Positions 1-7,296 of a stretch of DNA of 24,893 bases are shown here, piece by piece; position 1 is the stretch's first letter; each line of letters opens with the position of its first letter. Origin of the DNA: Deltaproteobacteria bacterium. GTDB taxonomy: Bacteria > Desulfobacterota > DSM-4660 > Desulfatiglandales > Desulfatiglandaceae. Position numbers and translations under genes: made by a program. Where the stretch lies: positions 1-24,893 of the forward strand of contig JABGPV010000040.1 of NCBI GenBank assembly GCA_018644785.1, written 5' to 3'. Below the pieces are notes generated by a model. The model ran no database searches and was not told where the DNA came from. It saw only the letters and a program-made list of their open reading frames with translations.

Positions 1-371
1 AAGGCATATGACCCACGATGGGGAACCACCAGGTTTTCAGTAAAAATTGGTCCTTTTCTGAAGCAGAGACAACGAAAATGGGATTCCGGTTCAAATGGGG
101 ATAAACGGTCTCATAGTTACTGGTTTTTTTTAAACCCAGTTCCTCTTCCCCGAAGGTCTTGATTTGAGCGACCAGCAGGAGCTTGTTTCGTTGATCCGGC
201 GTAAAGGACTCGGAATTCAATGCCTCCGATATGGGCATGGCGCCGTTCAACAGCTGTATCTGCCCTTTGGCCACGTGAAACAGGTAGGAAAGCCGGCATC
301 CTGAGCCCATCAGAACAAGGAACAGAAGCAAAATGGCGCCAATTATAGGGACTGCATATCGTCGGAGCATC
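1..371 (-). CDS. Predicted lipoprotein aminopeptidase (PF10023-like), 3' part outside window
   Basis: The reading frame is open from an ATG at 371 down to the window edge, giving 123 N-terminal residues. The protein starts with a basic, then hydrophobic segment (residues 1-24) ending in GSGC, so Cys25 is a plausible lipidation site, although the lipobox is not ideal. What follows (YLFHVAKGQIQLLNGAMPI at 29-47, then a TPDQRNKL helix, a KTFGEEELGL segment and WWFPIVGH near 114-121) matches, from memory, the N-terminal pattern of the predicted aminopeptidase family PF10023/COG4324. In that family a metal-binding HExxH motif comes later and would lie outside the window. A stop codon immediately precedes the ATG in frame, so no earlier start is possible. 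No good ribosome binding site is visible. The gene is divergent from the DUF2059 gene. The family call is fairly sure. The function is only predicted. Confidence 0.75.
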
Positions 372-417
372 TATTGTTATCGAAACCGAATAATTGCTTC
401 AAATCCGGCAAATATCC

Positions 418-446
418 TTGACTAATGTCTTCAATACAGACATATT
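418..446 (+). promoter_or_regulatory. Possible sigma70-type promoter for the DUF2059 gene
   Basis: TTGACT at 418-423 is followed after 17 bases by CATATT at 441-446. The -35 box is close to consensus and the -10 box is weak. It lies in the 208-base divergent region (372-579) between the aminopeptidase and DUF2059 genes, about 130 bases ahead of the latter's start. This is a pattern match only. Confidence 0.25.
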
Positions 447-579
447 TTGATCTCCCTCATGTGCCTCGGGGGAAATGATGTCAATTGTAAAAACCTATCC
501 CAACCCAACGAAGCTCAGGCTGGAAACCAAAACCATTTGCCAAAAAACATAACATATCCATTATGAGGTGTATATCGTC

Positions 580-1134
580 ATGAAAAGAAATCGAACCACG
601 TTATGGACCATCTGTTGCGTCATGATCTTTCTCCTTTTCGCTGCCGTCCCTGCAAAAGCGGAAGTCGAACCCATCGATCCATCAAAAATCCAGGATATCA
701 AAAAGTTGCTCGACTTGATCAGGTTGGAAGAGGTGGTTATGCTGACAGCCGAAAACGCCCTTGAACGCTTTTTTCCCATTCTCAAAGAGGCGACAGCCCA
801 GAACAACCAGGCCGTTTCGGAAACGGTCTTTGCCATCCTGAAAGGCACTACCCTGTCCCTGGTAAAACGACAGATCTCAGCCAAGGGAGGACTTATGGAC
901 AGGGTCGTCCCGCTCTACGACAAGCACTACACCATAGGTGAAATTCAGACCCTGATCCAATTTTATGAAACCCCTCTGGGGAAAAAGGTGACCGCACTCA
1001 GACCCGCGATTGCAAAAGAGGGCATGGTGGTGGCTGAGGAATGGGTCAATTTCCTGAAACCCCTGCTGGTTAAAGCGTTGGCAAAAAGCCTTGAAAAAGA
1101 GGGGTATGCCATTGTCAAAAAACCCACCAAATAA
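580..1134 (+). CDS. Secreted DUF2059 domain protein
   Basis: This is a 184-residue protein with a clear signal peptide: basic MKRNR, a hydrophobic core at about 8-22, and a likely cleavage after AKA (residue 27). The mature part is mostly helical. It contains DRVVPLYDKHYTIGEIQTL and FYETPLGKK (about 107-136), which is the hallmark of the DUF2059 family (PF09832), small periplasmic proteins of unknown biochemical role. A GTG at 568 is in frame, but the purine-rich GAGG lies at 565-568 and overlaps that codon. The same GAGG is well placed for the ATG at 580, so 580 is the chosen start. The gene stands alone. The next gene is 244 bases downstream with its own probable promoter. The family call is confident. 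The function is unknown. Confidence 0.8.
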   Translation: MKRNRTTLWTICCVMIFLLFAAVPAKAEVEPIDPSKIQDIKKLLDLIRLEEVVMLTAENALERFFPILKEATAQNNQAVSETVFAILKGTTLSLVKRQISAKGGLMDRVVPLYDKHYTIGEIQTLIQFYETPLGKKVTALRPAIAKEGMVVAEEWVNFLKPLLVKALAKSLEKEGYAIVKKPTK

Positions 1135-1193
1135 GAGGGCACTGCATCGGGAACCCAAATGGTGATTAACCGTAAATTCATGGAAATCGCTGT

Positions 1194-1222
1194 TTGACAA
1201 AAAGGTCCGGGATTAGTATTCC
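1194..1222 (+). promoter_or_regulatory. Probable sigma70-type promoter of the TRAP operon
   Basis: A perfect TTGACA at 1194-1199 is followed after 17 bases by TATTCC at 1217-1222. This would give a 5' untranslated region of roughly 150 bases before dctP at 1379. A near-perfect anti-ribosomal sequence, GGGAGGTGAT, lies at 1298-1307 in that leader but has no start codon at a usable distance. The rest of the 1135-1378 gap shows no gene. Confidence 0.45.
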
Positions 1223-1378
1223 TTAGACCCACTAGGACAGAATTCATATTTCGCGCTTTATGATATGCAGCGAATTGGTTTATTTTCCTATGGCGAAGGG
1301 AGGTGATTTTTTACTTAGCGGTCATTATTGGGAAAGGATATCAGATCAAACAAACAATCAACTTCGGAGGTTCTTCTT

Positions 1379-2431
1379 ATGAAAAATTTTTGGGTTAAAG
1401 CACTGTTGGTTATGGCTGCGTTGATGTTTCTGGCCACTCCTTGTATGGCAGCGGAAAAAGTAATCAAATGGAAAGTTCAGGGGTTTGTGCCAGCCGGCAT
1501 GTTATACCATGACACCTTGGTACGTATGGCTGAAAAGGTCAAAAAGGCGACCGGTGGACGGCTGGTTTTTGAGGTCCATCCTGCCGGCGCTCTGGTGCCC
1601 CCTTTCGAGGGGATAAAAGCCGTCAGTCAAGGGGCATACCAGGCCCAATACAGCTATTCGGCCATGTGGGTGGGCAAGATCCCCGTTTCGCCCCTTTTCA
1701 CTGCCTCCCCCGGGGGACTGAATACCCTCGGCATGCAGATGTGGCTTAACGAAGGCGGTGGCACGGAATTGTGGCAGGAAATCTATGACGATTACGGCTT
1801 TAACGTGAAGGTATTGCCGGCAGCTCCCATTTCCATGGAGAATTTTATGTGGGCAAAAAAGCCCATCCGAAAACTGGAAGATTTCAAGGGATTGAAGATG
1901 CGCATGATGCCTTTGATGGGCGATGTCCTTCAGGAGCACGGATTTTCTGTGATCTTCTGCCCCGGGGGGGAAATCATGCCGAACCTGCAAAGAGGGGTCC
2001 TCGATGCGGCCGAATACTCCATCCCCGCCTTTGACAAGACCTTGGGCATCTGGGAGGTCTGTAAATTTGTGATGCTTCCGGGTATTCATCAGCCTGCCTC
2101 CCAGACAGAACTTCTCATCAACAAAGATGCCTATGCAGCCCTGCCTGATGATCTGAAGGCGGCACTCAAGGCGGCTGTAAACCAGAGCAGGTTGGATGAG
2201 TGGCTCTGGATGGAACAGAAAAATATCGAGGCAATCAAGTTTTTGCAGGGAAAAGGGATTACCTGGGTGACCATGGACCCGGAAACCGTAACCACCATGC
2301 AGAAATGGGCCACGGAATACCTGGATAAGCGTGCGTCCAAGGACAAAAATTTCGCCAAGGTATGGAATTCCATCCAGAAATTCAGTGAACAATGGTATCC
2401 GTATCATAAACTCTATAGTCTCCCCCATTAA
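1379..2431 (+). CDS. dctP: TRAP transporter solute-binding protein (DctP family, TakP-like)
   Basis: This 350-residue periplasmic protein captures a carboxylate ligand and hands it to the DctQM membrane complex. It has a signal peptide (MKNFWVKALLVMAALMFLA, probable cleavage after CMA near residue 24). The DctP fold (PF03480) is visible in YHDTLVRMAEKVKKATGGRL (43-62), in DFKGLKMRM (168-176, with Arg175 at the position that salt-bridges the ligand carboxylate in the family), and in GGEIMPNLQRGVLDAAE (196-212). The last motif resembles the alpha-keto-acid-binding TakP branch, but the following residues (YSIP) differ from the tryptophan usual there, so the ligand is uncertain. The start at 1379 is set by CGGAGG at 1365-1370. 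An in-frame TTG at 1328 would bury the signal peptide behind 17 polar residues. It is the first gene of the TRAP operon. Confidence 0.92.
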   Translation: MKNFWVKALLVMAALMFLATPCMAAEKVIKWKVQGFVPAGMLYHDTLVRMAEKVKKATGGRLVFEVHPAGALVPPFEGIKAVSQGAYQAQYSYSAMWVGKIPVSPLFTASPGGLNTLGMQMWLNEGGGTELWQEIYDDYGFNVKVLPAAPISMENFMWAKKPIRKLEDFKGLKMRMMPLMGDVLQEHGFSVIFCPGGEIMPNLQRGVLDAAEYSIPAFDKTLGIWEVCKFVMLPGIHQPASQTELLINKDAYAALPDDLKAALKAAVNQSRLDEWLWMEQKNIEAIKFLQGKGITWVTMDPETVTTMQKWATEYLDKRASKDKNFAKVWNSIQKFSEQWYPYHKLYSLPH

Positions 2432-2471
2432 ATCCAGGGAAATGGCGTAACGTAGTTAACTGAAGTAAACA

Positions 2472-2509
2472 GGGGCATTACCCTGGAAATATTACCGGTG
2501 TAATGCCCC
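2472..2509 (+). terminator. Stem-loop between dctP and dctQ (attenuating terminator or mRNA stabiliser)
   Basis: GGGGCATTAC at 2472-2481 pairs perfectly with GTAATGCCCC at 2500-2509, a 10-bp stem with an 18-base loop. The sequence after the stem is only moderately T-rich (TTGCCTTTAT). It sits 40 bases after the dctP stop and well before dctQ. It may terminate part of the transcripts or protect the dctP message. Whether it terminates is not shown by sequence alone. Confidence 0.6.
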
Positions 2510-2650
2510 TTGCCTTTATAAACCGGACTTAGGGGGTTGGGAAAATTTCGAGATTTCTCAATTCCTCAATCTATTTCGTATGGGGTTTTTTCAGCGGGAT
2601 TGTACTGTCGGCATTCTGTGTGCAATTTCATTTGAGAGGGCCTGAGAGAT

Positions 2651-2656
2651 GAGGTG
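2651..2656 (+). promoter_or_regulatory. Ribosome binding site that decides the dctQ start
   Basis: GAGGTG lies 7 bases before the ATG at 2664. The earlier in-frame ATG at 2649 has only a GAGAG directly touching it, so 2664 is the better start. Confidence 0.5.
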
Positions 2657-2663
2657 TATTCGC

Positions 2664-3176
2664 ATGGAGAAGTTCCTCCGCATCATCGATCGTGCCAGCG
2701 AGTGGACCGGGAAGTGCGCCAGCTTCCTTGTGGTGATTCTCACCCTTGCCATCGGCTATGATATTACAGTGCGATATCTGTTCGCCAAAGCCAATTTCTG
2801 GCCCTATGACCTGACTTATATGCTCTATGGCAGCTACACAATGCTCGGCGCCGCCTACTGCCATTACCGCAAGGGGCACGTGCGTATGGATTTACTTTAT
2901 AGCAAGCTTTCGACGCGGGGGAAGGCCAGGATGGATGTGATCTGTTACATCTTTCTCTTCTTCCCTTTCTTTTCGATTCTCTTTTATAAGTGCGGCGAAA
3001 ATGCCTTCTGGGCATTGACGCATGGAGAGACTAGCCATGCGAGTGTCTGGCGGCCCTCTTTAGCCCCATTTAAAATGGCCATTCTTTTTGGCATTTTTCT
3101 TTTTTACCTTCAGGGAATCGCGGAATTTATCAGAGCGCTTACAGTCGCCATAAAAGGAGAGCCCCATGAGTCCTGA
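2664..3176 (+). CDS. dctQ: TRAP transporter small membrane subunit (DctQ family)
   Basis: This 170-residue inner-membrane protein is the four-helix small permease subunit of a TRAP transporter (PF04290). Hydrophobic segments lie at about 17-40, 48-65, 90-107 and 132-152. The conserved start of the family is visible as a first helix followed by YDITVRYLF, then WPYDLTYML and the glycine/histidine stretch YCHYRKGHVRMDLL. An alternative start at 2649 would add five residues. The gene begins 232 bases after dctP, beyond a stem-loop, and ends by overlapping dctM by 11 bases, which suggests translational coupling of the two membrane subunits. Confidence 0.9.
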   Translation: MEKFLRIIDRASEWTGKCASFLVVILTLAIGYDITVRYLFAKANFWPYDLTYMLYGSYTMLGAAYCHYRKGHVRMDLLYSKLSTRGKARMDVICYIFLFFPFFSILFYKCGENAFWALTHGETSHASVWRPSLAPFKMAILFGIFLFYLQGIAEFIRALTVAIKGEPHES

Positions 3177-4485
3177 GCTCACGACCATATTGATGATATT
3201 GAGCCTCCTGGTATTGTTGGCCGGCTTTCCACTGGCTTTCGGCGTCGGCACTGTAGGGGTTTTTTTCGGTCTTCTGACGTCAGGACCGGGGTTTATGTAC
3301 ATGATCGCCCCGCGGGTTATGGACGGCGTTCTTTCAGCCTACATCCTGGCAGCGGTTCCCCTTTTCATTTTCATGGGCAACATGATGCAAGCCTCGGGAG
3401 TCGCAGAGAAGGCATTTCGGATCTTACACAGATGGATGGGCGGAATGAACGGGGGGCTGGCTGTGGCCACAGTGCTCCTTGCCATGATTTTTGCCGCGAC
3501 CACCGGCGTGGTGGGCGCATCCGAGACCGCCATCGGACTGCTGGCGGTTCCTTCAATGCTTAAGGCCCGGTATTCAAAATCCCTTGCCAGCGGATGTGTG
3601 TGCGCAGGAGGCACCCTTGGGATTCTAATCCCCCCTTCCATCATGCTGATCCTCTACGCGCCCATGGCAGGCGTGTCTGTCCTGCAGATGTTCGCAGGGG
3701 CCATCGTTCCCGGAATGTTACTGGGGTTACTATACATTGTCTATATCCTGATCCGGTGTGCAATCAATCCCAGTATGGGCCCCGCCATGCCCCCTGAGGA
3801 ACGTCTGAACATATTTACGAAGGAATCCCTCATAGACGGCTTAAGATATCTCCTCCCCCCTCTTTTTCTCGTCTTTCTGGTCCTGGGCTCAATTTTCTTC
3901 GGCGTTGCCTCACCCACTGAAGCCGGGGCCGTAGGCGCCATTGGGGCCACACTACTGGGCCTGGTTTATAAGGGCCTTACCTGGCAGACGTTTAAAGACA
4001 ATTGCTTTGTCACCATCCGGGTAACAGCCATGATCGTCTTTATTGCAGTAGCGGCCAGCCTGTTTACGGGCGCTTTTTTGAGCGCCGGATGCGGTCAGGT
4101 CATTACGAACACCATGGAGTCTTTTGGTCTGGGTCCGTGGGGGATATTTATCACCATGCTCGTGATCATTCTGTTCCTCGGTATGTTCATTGATTGGATC
4201 GGGATCCTGATGATTATTGTCCCGATTTTCTCACCCATGCTTTTGACGCTGGGTTTTGATCCCCTGTGGGTAGGTTTGGTCATTTGCACCAGTTTACAGA
4301 TTTCGTTCCTCACGCCTCCCTTTGCCTACTCCATCTTTTATCTGAAAGGAATCAATGTGGGACTGGATCTCCCCGAAATGTATCGCGGTGTTGTCCCTTT
4401 TGTGGGCATTCAAGTGCTGGTCGTCATTCTCATCATCGTTTTCCCCCAAATTTGCCTATGGCTGCCGAAAGTCATGTCAAACTGA
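3166..4485 (+). CDS. dctM: TRAP transporter large membrane subunit (DctM family)
   Basis: This 439-residue, very hydrophobic protein has about 11-12 membrane helices. It forms the sodium-coupled transport channel of the TRAP system (PF06808). Family features include the start LLAGFPLAFGVG, the segment VPLFIFMGNMMQASGVAEK (about 65-83), the TTGVVGASETAIG stretch (about 112-124), ILIPPSIMLILYA (about 153-165), the SPTEAGAVGA motif (about 250-259), and the LTPPFAYSIFYLKG segment near 383-396. The length is normal for the family. AAGGAG upstream and overlap with dctQ place it firmly in the operon. A CoA ligase gene follows after 17 bases, so the transported acid is a plausible ligase substrate (inference). 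Confidence 0.95.
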   Translation: MSPELTTILMILSLLVLLAGFPLAFGVGTVGVFFGLLTSGPGFMYMIAPRVMDGVLSAYILAAVPLFIFMGNMMQASGVAEKAFRILHRWMGGMNGGLAVATVLLAMIFAATTGVVGASETAIGLLAVPSMLKARYSKSLASGCVCAGGTLGILIPPSIMLILYAPMAGVSVLQMFAGAIVPGMLLGLLYIVYILIRCAINPSMGPAMPPEERLNIFTKESLIDGLRYLLPPLFLVFLVLGSIFFGVASPTEAGAVGAIGATLLGLVYKGLTWQTFKDNCFVTIRVTAMIVFIAVAASLFTGAFLSAGCGQVITNTMESFGLGPWGIFITMLVIILFLGMFIDWIGILMIIVPIFSPMLLTLGFDPLWVGLVICTSLQISFLTPPFAYSIFYLKGINVGLDLPEMYRGVVPFVGIQVLVVILIIVFPQICLWLPKVMSN

Positions 4486-4502
4486 TTGAGTAAAAACATA
4501 TT

Positions 4503-6032
4503 ATGGATATTGGAAATCTTTTAAGCCGCCATGCGCAATATCAGCCGAACAAACTGGCACTGGTTTTTGAAGACCGTCGTTTGACGTATAAAGAATACAA
4601 CCAGAACGTCAACCGGTTGGCAAATGCCTTGCTGCATATGGGCATTCAAAAAGGAGACAAGATCTCCACCCTGCTGCCCAACTGCATGGAGATCCTTGAA
4701 GTCTACTGGGCCGCCGCCAAAATCGGCGCCGTGGCCGTTCCCCACAGCATGTTGCTGCTGGCCGAGGGCCTTAAATCCCTCTTAAACGATTCCGACACCA
4801 CAATGGTGGTGACCAGTTCTGCCATGGTGGCGACACTGGACCGAATCAGGAAAGATCTGCCCGCAATCCCGAACGATCGATTCCTGCTGATCGACGGCGG
4901 CGACATGCCGGGATACCGGGATTATCACGGGCTCAAGGCGAAAGCCAGTGATGCTGACCCCCAAGGCATTGAGATCCATGAGGACGATATCTACAATATC
5001 ATGTACAGCAGCGGCACCACCGGCCACCCCAAAGGCATTGTCATCAGCCACAAAATCCGTGTCGCCTACGCTACCCTGTCAGCCTCAATCTTTCGCATGA
5101 CCCCTGAAAGTATCATGCTCCACTCGGGGGCATTGGTATTTAACGGCGCGTTTATTACCCTTCTGGCTTCCATGTTCCTCGGGGGCACTTTTATCCTTCA
5201 TCCTCAATTTGATACGGAAGCCTTCATCGATACCGTCGGGCGTGAAAAGGTGACCCATGTGATGATGGTGCCCTCCCAGGTTGTGGGAGTACTCCATTCC
5301 GCCAATTTTTCAGCCGAAGCCCTGTCGACCCTGGAGATGATCTGCTCCGTTGGGGCGCCGCTACACAAGGAACATAAGGAAGAACTCATCAAACATCTGC
5401 CCAATCGGCTCTATGAACTCTACGGGTTGACCGAAGGGTTTATGACCATCCTGGACCGAAATGATTACGAAAAAAAGACCGGTTCCGTGGGGGCGCCCAC
5501 CGCCTTTTTTGACCTTCGCATCGAGAATGATGACAAAAACCAGGTTCCACCGGGTCAAGTCGGTGAAATCGTTGGGAAAGGCCCCATTCAGATGGTGGAA
5601 TACTACAACCGTCCCGAACTGACCCGCCAGGCCGTTATCGGGGGATGGCTCTCTACGGGAGACATGGGGTACGTGGATGAAGACGGCTTTCTCTACCTGG
5701 TGGATCGTAAAAAGGACATGATCATATCAGGCGGCGTCAACGTATATCCCAAGGACATCGAGGAGATTATCGTTCAACACCCGGATGTCATGGAAGTGGC
5801 GGTATTCGGCATCCAGGATGAAAAATGGGGCGAAACCCCAATTGCCGCCGTCACCCTGACCCACACAGCGAACATCACCGCTGGAGAACTGGTCGAGTGG
5901 ACCAACGGGCGGGTCAGTGCCAAATTCCAGCGGATTCACCAGGCGATTGTTTTGGATGACTTCCCTCGAAATGCGGCCGGAAAAACCATGAAACGGACCA
6001 TCCGAGACAATTTTCTTGCGGAAAAAGCATAA
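4503..6032 (+). CDS. AMP-forming acyl-CoA ligase
   Basis: This 509-residue enzyme of the adenylate-forming superfamily (PF00501 plus PF13193) activates a carboxylic acid with ATP and CoA to acyl-CoA, AMP and pyrophosphate. The core motifs are all present: YSSGTTGHPKG (168-178, phosphate loop), YELYGLTE (304-311), STGD (384-387), DRKKDMIISGG (401-411, hinge) and FPRNAAGK (487-494, with catalytic Lys494). The length is typical of medium/long-chain or aryl acid ligases. The substrate cannot be read from the sequence. It lies 17 bases after dctM with almost no ribosome binding site, which suggests translational coupling to the TRAP genes. It is followed after 35 bases by a 3-hydroxyacyl-CoA dehydrogenase. 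The family is certain. The exact acid is unknown. Confidence 0.93.
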   Translation: MDIGNLLSRHAQYQPNKLALVFEDRRLTYKEYNQNVNRLANALLHMGIQKGDKISTLLPNCMEILEVYWAAAKIGAVAVPHSMLLLAEGLKSLLNDSDTTMVVTSSAMVATLDRIRKDLPAIPNDRFLLIDGGDMPGYRDYHGLKAKASDADPQGIEIHEDDIYNIMYSSGTTGHPKGIVISHKIRVAYATLSASIFRMTPESIMLHSGALVFNGAFITLLASMFLGGTFILHPQFDTEAFIDTVGREKVTHVMMVPSQVVGVLHSANFSAEALSTLEMICSVGAPLHKEHKEELIKHLPNRLYELYGLTEGFMTILDRNDYEKKTGSVGAPTAFFDLRIENDDKNQVPPGQVGEIVGKGPIQMVEYYNRPELTRQAVIGGWLSTGDMGYVDEDGFLYLVDRKKDMIISGGVNVYPKDIEEIIVQHPDVMEVAVFGIQDEKWGETPIAAVTLTHTANITAGELVEWTNGRVSAKFQRIHQAIVLDDFPRNAAGKTMKRTIRDNFLAEKA

Positions 6033-6067
6033 CCCGCTAACAGCTAGAATGTACAGGAGTCAAATCA

Positions 6068-7030
6068 ATGAAACTTGAAGACATTAAAAACATTACAGTT
6101 CTGGGATCGGGCATCATGGGGCACGGCATTGCCCAGAGTTTTCTCATGGGCGGGTACCCGGTGATGCTTTTCGATATATCCGAGCCCATTCTGGCCACCG
6201 CCAGGGCGCACGTTAAGAAAAATCTGGAACTCTTTTTCAGATCGGACCTCATCAAAGAAGAAGATATTGAAACATGCATGGAAAAACTCACCACCACCAC
6301 GGATCTTGAAAAAGCGGTTTCTAATGCTGACTTCATCGTGGAGGCGGCGCCCGAGGATTTAAATCTCAAACAGGGGCTTTTTGAAAAAATCGAATCGTTC
6401 TCTAATGAAGATACCATCATCGCCAGCAACACCTCCTCATTGACCCTTAAGAAGATAGGGGAAAGAGTCAAAAAGAAATCCAGACTGGTGGTGACCCACT
6501 GGTTTAATCCCCCCCATATCGTCCCCACGGTGGAAGTGGTGCAAAATGAGGGCACCAGCGACGAAACGGCAGAAACTGCCTACGCGCTCATGGAAAAGAT
6601 CAAAAAATCCCCGGTTCTGGTTAACTGGGAAATCCCCGGGTTTATTGTGAATCGCATTCAGATTGCCATGGTTCGTGAAGTGCTGAACCTATACAAAATG
6701 GGGGTTGCCAGCGCCGCGGATATCGACCGGGCCGTCAAGGGAAGCATGGGCTTCCGTCTGGCCAGCATCGGACCGCTTCTCACCATTGATATGGGGGGCG
6801 TAAAGCTCTGGCGGAGCGTCTGCGCCAATCTGTTGCCCAACATTGAAAGCGGAACAACACCGCCCGCCGCGCTGGACGAACTGATCTCAGAAGGAAATGA
6901 CGGCATCAAAACCGGCAAGGGATTTTACGATTATACGGTGGATTTTTCGGAAGAAGACCTGGACAAGGCCGTTCAGCAGCGAGATCAGGAGTTCCTGAAC
7001 CGCCTGAAGGATCTCTACCTAGAAAAATAG
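6068..7030 (+). CDS. 3-hydroxyacyl-CoA dehydrogenase family protein
   Basis: This 320-residue NAD-dependent dehydrogenase consists of an N-terminal Rossmann domain (PF02737) and a C-terminal helical domain (PF00725). The dinucleotide motif is VLGSGIMGHGIA (11-22). SNTSS follows at 120-124. The catalytic histidine is His144 in HWFNPP, with partner Glu156. PGFIVNRIQIAMVREVLNLY (190-209) is the start of the C-terminal domain. The monofunctional length fits 3-hydroxybutyryl-CoA dehydrogenase and relatives. The HWFNPPHIVP version also occurs in carnitine-dehydrogenase and lambda-crystallin-like members, so a free hydroxy acid is also possible as substrate. CAGGAG sits a few bases before the ATG. 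It is likely in the same transcript as the ligase, and would oxidise the hydroxyacyl product one or two steps after activation (inference). Confidence 0.92.
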   Translation: MKLEDIKNITVLGSGIMGHGIAQSFLMGGYPVMLFDISEPILATARAHVKKNLELFFRSDLIKEEDIETCMEKLTTTTDLEKAVSNADFIVEAAPEDLNLKQGLFEKIESFSNEDTIIASNTSSLTLKKIGERVKKKSRLVVTHWFNPPHIVPTVEVVQNEGTSDETAETAYALMEKIKKSPVLVNWEIPGFIVNRIQIAMVREVLNLYKMGVASAADIDRAVKGSMGFRLASIGPLLTIDMGGVKLWRSVCANLLPNIESGTTPPAALDELISEGNDGIKTGKGFYDYTVDFSEEDLDKAVQQRDQEFLNRLKDLYLEK

Positions 7031-7071
7031 GCGTGAAAGTTTCTGAGCGCTTGTAGAATGGGAGCGTGAAA

Positions 7072-7296
7072 ATGGCGCAAAAAACCAACAAAGAACTAAT
7101 GGAATTGAGAGCGAAGCATGTTCCTCAAGGCCCTTTCAACATTACGCCGATCTTCGTCAAAAGGGCCAAAGGCGCTCTTGTTGAGGATGTGGAGGGAAAG
7201 GTCTTGCCATTATGGAGGAACAGTTTTCCACCCTTTGAAAATAATAGGACCCTAGCGCTATCCACCATAATTCTCAATACGGGAAGTGACACATGA
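7072..7296 (+). pseudogene. N-terminal remnant of a class III aminotransferase (GabT-like)
   Basis: The frame encodes about 74 residues from ATG 7072, which has GGAG at 7061-7064. The first 42 or so (TNKELMELRAKHVPQG, then ITPIFVKRAKGALVEDVEGK) closely follow the N-terminus of 4-aminobutyrate/ornithine-type pyridoxal-phosphate aminotransferases, whose usual length is about 430. After VEGK the family pattern (YIDFAGG) is lost, and the frame ends at a TGA that overlaps the ATG of the next gene. No lysine-bearing active site remains. This is most simply a gene broken by an internal deletion, leaving the 5' end with its ribosome binding site. A short functional peptide, or a leader coupling translation to the M20 gene, cannot be excluded. 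Confidence 0.65.

Noticed and set aside
1328..1378. N-terminal extension of DctP from a TTG start
   Set aside because: It would put 17 polar residues before the signal peptide. The CGGAGG at 1365-1370 clearly serves ATG 1379.
1502..2428. Long minus-strand open frame opposite dctP
   Set aside because: It is antisense to a well-supported TRAP binding protein, resembles no protein family and has no ribosome binding site. It is a coding shadow.
7202..7255. Possible aminotransferase C-terminal piece in another frame after the GabT-like remnant
   Set aside because: The short SCHYGG-type stretch only vaguely resembles the family C-terminus and stops too early, so the match is not convincing.
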